Shown here in pieces: positions 1-10,230 of a stretch of DNA of 64,000 bases; within the stretch, counting starts at the first letter, position 1; every line of letters starts with the position of its first letter. Origin of the DNA: Jiangella muralis (lineage in GTDB: Bacteria > Actinomycetota > Actinomycetes > Jiangellales > Jiangellaceae); the NCBI RefSeq assembly GCF_001270745.1, contig NZ_KQ434752.1:227125-291124 (forward strand), written 5' to 3'. The notes beneath the pieces were generated by a model that saw nothing but the letters and a program-made list of their open reading frames with translations, did no database searches and was not told the origin of the DNA. A program made the position numbers and the translations under genes.

Positions 1-2660
<2,660 letters not shown>

Positions 2661-2755
2661 GTTCGATCCCCAACCTCTCGCGTCATGGTTCGCTGCGCTC
2701 ATCGTCGCGCACGGCGGTGATCGCCTGCGCGCTGAGGCTCGCCTAACCGGAAGTC

Positions 2756-2785
2756 TCTTGACTTCAAGATATCACGCTCTAATTT
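2756..2785 (+). promoter_or_regulatory. divergent promoter region with gapped palindrome
   Basis: The palindrome TCTTGACTTCAAGA (2756-2769) has perfect 6-bp arms and a 2-base centre. It overlaps a plausible sigma-A promoter reading right: TTGACT at 2758-2763, a 16-bp spacer and TAATTT at 2780-2785. That promoter would serve the lipoprotein gene at 2836. The acnA start lies about 95 bases to the left, so a regulator bound here could act on both genes. The regulator is unknown. Confidence 0.5.
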
Positions 2786-2835
2786 TCTTCGCTCCCGCTG
2801 TCACATTCGCCCTTCTCGATTGACCCATAGAAGAC

Positions 2836-3993
2836 ATGAAGGCATGGATGTTGTTGATCGTCATCGCCCTGGCCGTCGCCGGGTGCGCGGCTGAGGCGCG
2901 CCCGGTCTCCGGCGATGTGGGGCCGGTGGTGGGCGCCGCGCCGGCGTTGAAGGCGGGTGCGGCGACGGCGTCAGAGTCACGCTCGGCGCCGGTCGCGGCT
3001 CAGGTCACGCCGGGCGCGGCGGTGTTGCGTCCGGCCGGCGACGTCGGCGGGCTGGAACCGGTGTCGCCGCCGCCGCGGCTGGTCACGCCCGCCGTCACGG
3101 TGACGGTGCACGCGGTGGGTGGGTGGGGTCTCGGGGCCGGCACCGATCTCGTCGCGCGGGTGTGGCGGGTCCGGGTCGCCGCTCCCCCGCCGCTCGCGCC
3201 GTCGGCCGACCCGTTCCTCGTCGGCACTGGTCCGGACCGGGCGCCCCGCGACGCCTCGACGACGCTCTGGCTCGACACCGGGTCCGAGCGGCTGCCGGTC
3301 ACGCTGCCGGGCGCCGCCGATCCGCTCGTGTTCCCGTGCGACGACCTGCCCTGCGGCGAGCGTCGACCCGAGGAGCACCTCCTGGTCGCGGCGGTCGACG
3401 ACGACGCCCGGCCCGCCCTCGTCGCCACCGCCGACGGGGCCGACCAGCGGCTCGACCTGCGCACCGGCGAGGTGACGTCGTCGGTGTCCCGGGTCGCGTA
3501 CGACCGGCCCGCCGCTGTGCCGGTGTCGGTGCCGGCCTGGCCGCCGCGGACCATCGCCGTGCGTACCGAGGCGCAGTTGGAGGCCGAGTTCGGCACCGGC
3601 GCCGGCGACCTCACCCGCGGCGGCCTCGACGTCGGCTACGGCGGCCGGATCACCGAGGTGCACCTGGCGCCGTTCGACCGTTTCGAGGGCTGGGCGCCGC
3701 CGGGCCACGCCTGGCTGCTCGTCCGGGTCGACGATCACCTCCGCCAGCCGGCCAACACCTCCTGGCGGGCCGACGTCGACGCCGCCGCCAGCTGGACCGT
3801 CACCCACGACGCCGGCATCGCCACACCCGCCTACCCGCCCACCCCGCCGGACGTCCTCGCCTTCCTCCTCCCCGACGACGTGCGATCAGTGACGCTCGCC
3901 TACCGCCCCACCGGCACCGTCGGCCTCCCACCCGGCGCCCAGTACGAGTTCCAGGCGCCCAGCCCGCTCACCGTCGAGATCCCGCTGCCATGA
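2836..3993 (+). CDS. putative lipoprotein of unknown function
   Basis: This 385-residue protein has an N-terminal lipoprotein signal, [17 protein letters not shown], with Cys17 as the likely lipidated residue, so it should be anchored outside the membrane. The first ~85 residues are Ala/Pro/Val-rich. The rest is Asp/Pro-rich with conserved-looking Trp and Tyr and no enzyme motif I recognise. A CDDLPCGE segment near residue 170 has two Cys that could form a disulfide. The stop overlaps the start of the downstream HTH gene (ATGA), so the two are probably co-translated. Start chosen because the signal peptide begins there. The sequence does not tell what it senses or binds. Confidence 0.75.
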   Translation: MKAWMLLIVIALAVAGCAAEARPVSGDVGPVVGAAPALKAGAATASESRSAPVAAQVTPGAAVLRPAGDVGGLEPVSPPPRLVTPAVTVTVHAVGGWGLGAGTDLVARVWRVRVAAPPPLAPSADPFLVGTGPDRAPRDASTTLWLDTGSERLPVTLPGAADPLVFPCDDLPCGERRPEEHLLVAAVDDDARPALVATADGADQRLDLRTGEVTSSVSRVAYDRPAAVPVSVPAWPPRTIAVRTEAQLEAEFGTGAGDLTRGGLDVGYGGRITEVHLAPFDRFEGWAPPGHAWLLVRVDDHLRQPANTSWRADVDAAASWTVTHDAGIATPAYPPTPPDVLAFLLPDDVRSVTLAYRPTGTVGLPPGAQYEFQAPSPLTVEIPLP

Positions 3994-4451
3994 CGCGCGC
4001 ACGAGCGACAAAGCCGCGCGACCAGCGCCGCGACCGAGCAGCACGGCGGGCGCCACCGACGCCGGTCCCAGCCTCGGTCACTCGGGCGAGCCCAGCTCCG
4101 GCGAACCAGCCAGGCGACCAACGTCGCGACCGAGCGGCGGGGCAAGCGCTACCGGCAGCAGCTCCGGCCGCGAGCGTCGGTGACGCGGACGCTGATCGCC
4201 GACGTCGCCCGCCGCCCGCAACCGAACGGCCGCGGGCCGACCAGTTGCGGGCGCTGACACCGCGGGAGACCGAGGTGCTCAAGCTCATCGCCGCCGGCCG
4301 GTCGAACGGTGAGATCGCCGAGACGCTGGTGCTGGCCGAGCAGACGGTCAAGACGCACGTCGGGCGCATCCTGATGAAGCTGGACCTGCGCGACCGCGCC
4401 CAGGCCGTCGTCATGGCCTACGAAACCGGGCTCGCGCAGCCTGGCGGCTGA
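3990..4451 (+). CDS. LuxR-type HTH protein without receiver domain
   Basis: A 153-residue protein. Residues ~88-150 form a full LuxR/NarL C-terminal DNA-binding domain ([20 protein letters not shown], then a recognition helix with [17 protein letters not shown]). The first ~85 residues are Arg/Ala/Pro-rich low complexity with a duplicated DQRRDRAA motif, and no receiver or sensor fold is visible. The ATG overlaps the stop of the lipoprotein gene by 4 bp, suggesting a two-gene operon. It may be a stand-alone regulator or the DNA-binding remnant of a response regulator. A short hairpin (TGCCCG/CGGGCA, 4464-4479) follows the stop and could be a weak terminator. Confidence 0.75.
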   Translation: MTRARATKPRDQRRDRAARRAPPTPVPASVTRASPAPANQPGDQRRDRAAGQALPAAAPAASVGDADADRRRRPPPATERPRADQLRALTPRETEVLKLIAAGRSNGEIAETLVLAEQTVKTHVGRILMKLDLRDRAQAVVMAYETGLAQPGG

Positions 4452-4520
4452 AGAAACAAAACTTGCCCGATTCCGGGCAGAATCTTGCCGATCCAGCCCG
4501 ACGACGGCAGGGTGGACCGC

Positions 4521-4787
4521 GTGACGCACACCGCCGCGGAGCTCGTCGAGCAGATCATCCGGACGACGGGGCTGCCGGCCGGCGTGGCGCGGCGGGTCGT
4601 CGCGGACGTCGCGGCGTACTTCGCCGAGCCGGTCGAGGACTACGTGCGACGCCGGCACCAGGAGCTGCAACTGCGCGGCGGGAAGAACGAGGAGATCTTC
4701 GAACGGATCCGCGCCGAGCTGACGCACCGCCCGGTCCGCGCCCCCGACCTGTCCGCCCGCCAGCTGCGCCGCATCGTCTACGGCTGA
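4521..4787 (+). CDS. small conserved-looking hypothetical protein
   Basis: About 88 residues, start VTHTAAELVEQII. It looks wholly alpha-helical and charged, with a central RRRHQELQLRGGKNEEIFERIRAEL-like helix (split here: ELQLRGGKNEEIFERIR) and an RQLRRIVYG end. I do not recognise the family. I chose the GTG at 4521 because a GGCAGGG stretch lies about 8 bases upstream. An in-frame GTG at 4512 and a TTG at 4485 would lengthen it. Codon use fits a real gene. It lies just upstream of glmS in the same direction, with a ~107-bp gap, and could be a small nucleic-acid-binding or adaptor protein, but nothing proves this. Confidence 0.6.
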   Translation: MTHTAAELVEQIIRTTGLPAGVARRVVADVAAYFAEPVEDYVRRRHQELQLRGGKNEEIFERIRAELTHRPVRAPDLSARQLRRIVYG

Positions 4788-4894
4788 CGCCGCACCGACG
4801 GCCGACGCGACGCAGCCGCGCCGACGGCGGACGCCGCCCCCTGGCCGCCCCGCCGCCATCCAGCTATGAAGACAGCAACGAGAGGACCCACATC

Positions 4895-6712
4895 ATGTGC
4901 GGAATCGTCGGATACGTCGGCGCGAAGCCGGCCGCCCCCATCCTGGTCGACGGCCTGGCGCGGCTGGAGTATCGCGGCTACGACTCCGCCGGCGTCGCCG
5001 TCCTGGGGCCGAGCGAGATCCGGCTGCACCGCGACGCCGTCCGGGTCCGCGAGCTGGAGGCGGGCCTGCCGAAGCGGTTCGGCGGCAAGTCCGGCATCGG
5101 CCACACCCGCTGGGCCACGCACGGCGTCCCGTCGCAGCAGAACGCGCACCCGCAGCTCAGCGCCGATGGCCGGGTCGCGGTGGTGCACAACGGCATCATC
5201 GACAACGCCGCCCAGCTGCGCGCCGAACTGGAGGCGGACGGTGTCCCGCTGACCTCCGACACCGACACCGAGGTGCTGGCGCACCTGATCGCCCGGGCGC
5301 CGGCGGACACGCTGGAGGACGCCGTCCTCACCGCCCTCGGCCGCATCGAGGGCACCTACGGCATCGCCGTCCTGCACCAGGCGCACCCGGACCGCGTCGT
5401 CGTCGCCCGCAACGGCAGCCCGATCATCCTCGGCATCGGCGACCGCGAGATGCACGTCGCCAGCGACACCGCCGCCCTGGTCCGCTACACCAAGCAGGTC
5501 GTCCACCTCGACGACGGTGAGCTGGCCACGCTCCGGGCCGACGGCTACCAGACGTTCACCCGCGACGCCCGGACGACGAAGACCGCGGTCACCGTCGACT
5601 GGGACGCCTCCGACTACGGCACCGACGGCCACGAGCACTTCATGCACAAGGAGATCGCCGAGCAGCCCGACGCCGTCCGCCGCATCCTCAAGGGCCGCCT
5701 GGACGAGCGCTTCCACACCGTGCGACTCGGCGGCCTGGAGATGGACGCCCGCGAGTTGCGCGAGTTCCGCCGGGTGAAGATCCTCGGCTGCGGCTCGGCC
5801 TACTACGCCGGGCAGGCCGGCGCGCAGTTCATCGAGGAGGTCGCCCGCATTCCCGCCGACGCCGAGCCGGCCTCGGAGTTCCGCTACCGCAACCCGGTGA
5901 TCGAGAAGGACACCCTCTACGTCGCGGTCAGCCAGTCCGGCGAGACGTACGACACGCTGGTCGCCGTCCAGGAGTTGAAGCGGAAGGGCGGGCGGGTGAT
6001 CGGCCTGGTCAACGCGGTCGGGTCGAGCATCGCGCGGGAGTGCGACGGCGGCGTCTACCTGCACGCGGGCCCCGAGGTCGCGGTCGCGTCGACGAAGGCG
6101 CTGACGAACATGCTGGTCGGGTTCGCGCTGCTCGGCCTGCACCTGGGCCGCATCCGCGACGTGTCACCGGCGGACGGCCGCCGCCTCATCCAGGCGCTGC
6201 AGGCGCTCCCGGAGCAGATCGAGGCGATCGTCGGCGACGAGGAGCACCTGGCCGCCGTCGCGAAGGAGCTCGCCACGGCGCCGAGCCTGTTCTTCGTCGG
6301 ACGCACCCGCGGCTTCCCGGTGGCCCGCGAGGGCGCGCAGAAGCTGAAGGAGATCTCCTACCGGCACGCCGAGGCGTACCAGACGTCCGAACTGAAGCAC
6401 GGCCCGCTCGCGCTGGTCGGCCCGGAGTTGCCGACCGTCGCGATCGTGCCGGACGACGAGCTGCTGGACCGCAATCTCGGCGCGTTGCAGGAGATCAGCG
6501 CCCGCTCCGGCCCGCTCACCGTGGTGACGCACGACGGCGTCGACCTCGGCGTCGCGCCCGCGCACGTCATCGCCGTGCCGAAGAGCGAGCCGGAGCTGGA
6601 CCCGCTGCTACTGACGATCCCGCTCCAGCTGCTCGCCTACCACGCCGCGCTGACGCTCGGCCACGACGTCGACAAGCCGCGCAACCTGGCGAAGTCGGTG
6701 ACGGTCGAGTAA
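4895..6712 (+). CDS. glmS: glutamine--fructose-6-phosphate aminotransferase GlmS
   Basis: GlmS makes glucosamine-6-phosphate from fructose-6-phosphate and glutamine, the first step towards UDP-GlcNAc for peptidoglycan, in the cytosol. The protein has 605 residues, normal for the family. The ATG at 4895 is fixed by MCGIVGYVG, where Cys2 is the N-terminal nucleophile of the glutaminase domain. A GAGAGGA ribosome site lies just upstream. The C-terminal half has two SIS sugar-isomerase domains (GCGSAYYAGQ, SQSGETYDT, then EISYRHAEAYQTSELKHGP) and ends in the typical DKPRNLAKSVTVE. No GlmS ribozyme is seen in the short leader. The gene is convergent with the next gene, with one base between stops. 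Confidence 0.98.
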   Translation: MCGIVGYVGAKPAAPILVDGLARLEYRGYDSAGVAVLGPSEIRLHRDAVRVRELEAGLPKRFGGKSGIGHTRWATHGVPSQQNAHPQLSADGRVAVVHNGIIDNAAQLRAELEADGVPLTSDTDTEVLAHLIARAPADTLEDAVLTALGRIEGTYGIAVLHQAHPDRVVVARNGSPIILGIGDREMHVASDTAALVRYTKQVVHLDDGELATLRADGYQTFTRDARTTKTAVTVDWDASDYGTDGHEHFMHKEIAEQPDAVRRILKGRLDERFHTVRLGGLEMDARELREFRRVKILGCGSAYYAGQAGAQFIEEVARIPADAEPASEFRYRNPVIEKDTLYVAVSQSGETYDTLVAVQELKRKGGRVIGLVNAVGSSIARECDGGVYLHAGPEVAVASTKALTNMLVGFALLGLHLGRIRDVSPADGRRLIQALQALPEQIEAIVGDEEHLAAVAKELATAPSLFFVGRTRGFPVAREGAQKLKEISYRHAEAYQTSELKHGPLALVGPELPTVAIVPDDELLDRNLGALQEISARSGPLTVVTHDGVDLGVAPAHVIAVPKSEPELDPLLLTIPLQLLAYHAALTLGHDVDKPRNLAKSVTVE

Positions 6713-6713
6713 G

Positions 6714-7634
6714 TCAGACATGCGGCGCGACCTCGGCCGCGATGAGCTCCAGGTGGTCGAGGTCGGAGAGGTCGAGGATCTGCAGGTAGACGCGGCCGCC
6801 GCCCAGCTCGCGGACCGCGCTGATGCCGTCGACGACCTCCTGCGGCGTCCCGGCGAGGCCGTGAGCGCGGACCTCGGCCGGCTCGCGGCCGATCGCCGCC
6901 GCCCGGCGGGCGAACTCGGCCTCGTCGGCGCCGACGCAGGCCACCAGCGCCACCGAGTACACCAGCGAGTCGGGGTCGCGGCCGGCGTCCTCGCAGGCCT
7001 TGCGGACGGTGCCGAACCGCTCGGCGATGTCGGACTTCGCCGGGAACGACGAGTTGTACTCGGCGGCGTACTTCGCCGCCAGCGCTGGCGTGCGCCGCGG
7101 GCCGTTGCCGCCGACGATCAGCGGGACCGGCCGCTGCACGGGCTTGGGCAGCCCCGGCGACTCGGTGACCGTGTAGTGCGAGCCGGCGTAGGAGAACGTC
7201 GACCCCTCCGGCGTGTTCCACAGCCCGGTGATGACATCGAACTGCTCTTCGAGCAGGCCGAACCGCTTCTCCGGGAACGGGATGCCGTACGCCTCGTGCT
7301 CCCGCGCGTACCACCCCGCGCCCAACCCCAGCTCGACCCGTCCGCCGGACATCTGGTCGACCTGCGCGACCTGGATGGCCAGCACACCGGGGTTGCGGAA
7401 CGTCGCCGACGTGACCAGCGTGCCGAGCCGGATGCGCGACGTCTCGCGGGCCAGCCCGGCCAGCGTCGTCCACGCGTCGGTCGGGCCGGGCAGCCCGCTG
7501 ACGGAGCCCATCTTCAGGTAGTGGTCGGAACGGAAGAAGGCGTCGAAGCCGAGCCGCTCGGTCGCCTGGGCGACGGCGAGCAGGTCGTCGTAGCTCGCGC
7601 CCTGCTGGGGCTCGGTGAAGATGCGCAGCTGCAT
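6714..7634 (-). CDS. LLM-class (F420-type) oxidoreductase
   Basis: 306 residues, a luciferase-like monooxygenase TIM barrel of the TIGR03621-like F420-dependent group common in actinomycetes. Visible features include MQLRIFTEPQQGASYDDLL at the N-terminus, SDHYLKMG, IRLGTLVTSATFRNPGVLA, GGRVELGLGAGWYAREHEAYG and PLIVGGNGPRRTPALAAKY. These line the flavin or deazaflavin pocket. The cofactor is probably F420, but FMN cannot be excluded. The substrate is unknown. The gene is convergent with glmS and in the same direction as corA, 32 bp downstream of it, so they may share a transcript. Confidence 0.9.
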   Translation of the reverse strand: MQLRIFTEPQQGASYDDLLAVAQATERLGFDAFFRSDHYLKMGSVSGLPGPTDAWTTLAGLARETSRIRLGTLVTSATFRNPGVLAIQVAQVDQMSGGRVELGLGAGWYAREHEAYGIPFPEKRFGLLEEQFDVITGLWNTPEGSTFSYAGSHYTVTESPGLPKPVQRPVPLIVGGNGPRRTPALAAKYAAEYNSSFPAKSDIAERFGTVRKACEDAGRDPDSLVYSVALVACVGADEAEFARRAAAIGREPAEVRAHGLAGTPQEVVDGISAVRELGGGRVYLQILDLSDLDHLELIAAEVAPHV

Positions 7635-7666
7635 GGGCCCAGCCTTTCACGGCCGGGCCCGCGGCT

Positions 7667-8803
7667 TCAGAGCCAGTCCTTCTTCCGGAAGATGACGAAC
7701 AGGCTGACACAGACGATCGCCATGAGCAGCACCGCGAACGGATAGCCGAACGACCAGTGTGTCTCGGGCATGTTGTCGAAGTTCATGCCGTAGATGGTGC
7801 CGACCAGCGTCGGGGCGAACAGGATGGCCGCCCACGAGGAGATCTTCTTGATCTCCTCGTTCTGCGCGAAGCTGGCCTCGGTGAGCGACTTCATCTCCTC
7901 GTTCTGCTGCTGGGTGACCAGCGTGGCGTTGACGGCGAGGATGTCGGAGAGCACCTGCCGGAAGCCGTCGACCCGCTCGGTGACCTCCGTGACGTGGTCG
8001 GCGACGTCGCGCAGGTAGCGCTGCAGCTCTTCGTCGGTGCCGTACTTCTCGAAGCCGCCCTCGAGCCCGGCCAGCATGACCGACAGCGGCCGGGTGGCCC
8101 GCTGGAACTCCAGCACCTCGCGGGAGAGCTCGTAGATGCGCCGCGACACCTTGGGGTCGCGGCCGAACACCTGGACCTCGATCTCGTCGACGTCGTTGCT
8201 GACGCCGTTGACGACCGGCACGTAGCCGTCGACGACGGCGTCGAGGACGGCGTACAGGACCGCCTCGGGGCCCAGCCGGAGCAGGTCGGGGTCGTCCTCC
8301 ATGCGACGCCGGACGCCGGAGAGGTCGGGCGCGGCGCCGTGCCGGACGGTGATGACGAAGCCGGGTCCGACGAACAGGTGCAGCTCGGCGAAGTCGACCT
8401 CCTCGACGGCGTCGAGGTAGCGGGCCGCGCGCAGCACGACGAACAGCGTCTCGCCGTAACGTTCCAGCTTGGCCCGCTGATGCGCCTCCATGGCGTCCTC
8501 GACGGCGAGCTCGTGCAGGTCGAACTCGTCGGCCAGCGACAGCAGCTCGGCGTCGCTCGGCTTGTGCAGCCCGATCCAGGCCATGGCCTCGGCGTCGGCG
8601 CGCAGCTGGCGGTACGTCTCGGCCAGCGAGCTGGGCGTGCTGATGCGCTTGCCGTCGCGGTACAGCGCGGCGTCGACGATGCTGGACCGCCGCTCGGTGG
8701 TCGCGGGCTGGTCGGCCGGGCGATCGGTCACGGAGTCGCCCCGGCCCTGCCGGCGCAGGGCAGGGCGGATGACGCGCAGGGCGCGCTGACGGCGAGGAGG
8801 CAT
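7667..8803 (-). CDS. corA: CorA-family magnesium/cobalt transporter
   Basis: 378 residues. CorA proteins are pentameric Mg2+ channels with a large cytosolic alpha/beta and helical domain and two C-terminal membrane helices. The signature YGMNFDN loop lies between the two membrane helices (ISSWAAILFAPTLVGTIYGM, then FAVLLMAIVCVSLFVIF), followed by the basic RKKDWL tail. The long central helices (EVQVFGRDPKVSRRIYEL onward) form the usual stalk. ATG 8803 has GGGAG about 9 bases upstream. A GTG 24 codons in (VTDRPADQ) is a possible shorter start. A ~200-bp spacer containing no gene separates it from the RNA methyltransferase gene upstream on the same strand. Confidence 0.95.
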   Translation of the reverse strand: MPPRRQRALRVIRPALRRQGRGDSVTDRPADQPATTERRSSIVDAALYRDGKRISTPSSLAETYRQLRADAEAMAWIGLHKPSDAELLSLADEFDLHELAVEDAMEAHQRAKLERYGETLFVVLRAARYLDAVEEVDFAELHLFVGPGFVITVRHGAAPDLSGVRRRMEDDPDLLRLGPEAVLYAVLDAVVDGYVPVVNGVSNDVDEIEVQVFGRDPKVSRRIYELSREVLEFQRATRPLSVMLAGLEGGFEKYGTDEELQRYLRDVADHVTEVTERVDGFRQVLSDILAVNATLVTQQQNEEMKSLTEASFAQNEEIKKISSWAAILFAPTLVGTIYGMNFDNMPETHWSFGYPFAVLLMAIVCVSLFVIFRKKDWL

Positions 8804-9004
8804 GGCGTCGCTCCCATGGCGGTGCGGACGGAGACGGGTGTCGTGCGACGCAGGACAACCCGGCCGTCAGGCATCAGCTGCCCCGGACCTCGGCGCCCTG
8901 CGACGCATGACTAGGAGGCTCGCTGCGCATGGCTGCCCCACCTCCCGATACATCGCCGTGTTACACCACCGTTCAGGATAGTCCACCGAGGGCCCGGACG
9001 GCGA

Positions 9005-10195
9005 TCAGCTCGCCGGACGCAGGATCGCGACGCACTCGACGTGGTGCGTCATCGGGAACAGGTCGAACGCGCGCAGGCCGGTGAGCCGGTAGCCGTGGGC
9101 GGCGAACGTGGCGAGGTCGCGGGCCAGCGCGGCGGGATCGCAGGCCACGTAGGCGACGACGCGCGGCGCCCGCTCGGCGATGCGGCGGACGACGGCGGCC
9201 TTGGCGCCCTCGCGCGGCGGGTCCAGCACGACGATGTCGGCGGCGGCCGGCATCCCGGCCGGTCCGGTCCCGGCCAGCACGCGGTCCACCCGGCCGGCCA
9301 GCAGCTTCACCCACGGGACGTCGTGCAGGTTGCGCCGCGCGTCGGCGACGGCCTCCCGCGCCCCCTCGACGCCCACCACCGTGCCCGACGAGCCGACCAG
9401 CGGCGCCAGCGCGCCGGCGAACAGGCCGACGCCGCAGTAGAGGTCCAGCGCGGTCTCGCCCGGCCGCGCCTCGACACCGTCCAGCACGGCACTGACCAGC
9501 GTATTCGCCGCTCCCGGGTGCACCTGCCAGAACCCGCCGCCGCTGACCCGCCAGCGCCGCCCGGCCGCCTCCTCGACGACGTACCGGCGGCCCTCGACCA
9601 CCTCGTCGTCGACCAGCAGCTGCCGCTCCCCCGTGTTCGCCACGACGACCTCGACCGACGCCGCGCCGGGCCAGGCGCCGTCCTCGACCCCGGCCGCGCG
9701 GACCTCGGGATGCGCGATGCGGCAGCCGTCGATCGGCACCACCTCGTGCGAGCGGTGCGCCCGCAGCCCGGCCCGCCCGCCAGCGTCGACGGCGTACGTC
9801 ACGCGCGTGCGCCACCCGAGCCCGTCGTCGTCGCCCGGCACCGGCTCGACCGTCACCTCGCGGCGCAGCCCGGCCAGCCGCTCCAGCTGCTCGGCGACGA
9901 CGGCCGCCTTCAGCGAGCGCTGGGCCGGCAGCAGCACGTGCTGCCAGTCGCAGCCGCCGCACTTGCCCGGTCCGGCCCACGGGCACGGCGGCTCGACCCG
10001 GGCCGGCGACGGCGTCAGGACGGCGACCGCGTCGGCGCGCCAGAACCGGTCCTCGGTGCCGCCCTCGGTGACCCGGATCCGGACCCGCTCGCCGGGCAGT
10101 GCGTGCCGGACGAAGACGGCCCGGCCCTCGTGCCGCGCGACGCAGACACCGCCGTGCGCGACCGCGCCGACGTCGACCACGACCTCCGTGCCCAC
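9005..10195 (-). CDS. TrmA/RlmD-family RNA m5U methyltransferase
   Basis: 396 residues. This class I SAM-dependent enzyme methylates uridine in rRNA or tRNA. An N-terminal TRAM-like beta-barrel (GAVAHGGVCVARHEGRAVFV, GERVRIRV) is followed by Fe-S ligands CPWAGPGKCGGC with a further Cys at DGCRIAHPE. Then comes the SAM site (ETALDLYCGVGLFAGALAPL), DPPREGAK, and the catalytic Cys in YVACDPAALARDL. The GTG at 10195 was chosen because it opens the TRAM domain; the weak upstream ribosome site leaves some doubt. It lies 35 bp downstream of the APC permease gene on the same strand, probably as an operon. Confidence 0.93.
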   Translation of the reverse strand: MGTEVVVDVGAVAHGGVCVARHEGRAVFVRHALPGERVRIRVTEGGTEDRFWRADAVAVLTPSPARVEPPCPWAGPGKCGGCDWQHVLLPAQRSLKAAVVAEQLERLAGLRREVTVEPVPGDDDGLGWRTRVTYAVDAGGRAGLRAHRSHEVVPIDGCRIAHPEVRAAGVEDGAWPGAASVEVVVANTGERQLLVDDEVVEGRRYVVEEAAGRRWRVSGGGFWQVHPGAANTLVSAVLDGVEARPGETALDLYCGVGLFAGALAPLVGSSGTVVGVEGAREAVADARRNLHDVPWVKLLAGRVDRVLAGTGPAGMPAAADIVVLDPPREGAKAAVVRRIAERAPRVVAYVACDPAALARDLATFAAHGYRLTGLRAFDLFPMTHHVECVAILRPAS

Positions 10196-10230
10196 GACGG
10201 ACTCGCCGCGGGCCGTGCGCGTCCGCCCGC

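Noticed and set aside
4788-4894. glmS ribozyme
   Set aside because: The leader is only ~107 bp, has an ordinary ribosome site and shows no ribozyme core; the ribozyme is also typical of Firmicutes.
8804-9004. Magnesium riboswitch (M-box) before corA
   Set aside because: No M-box conserved core could be recognised in the ~200-bp leader region.
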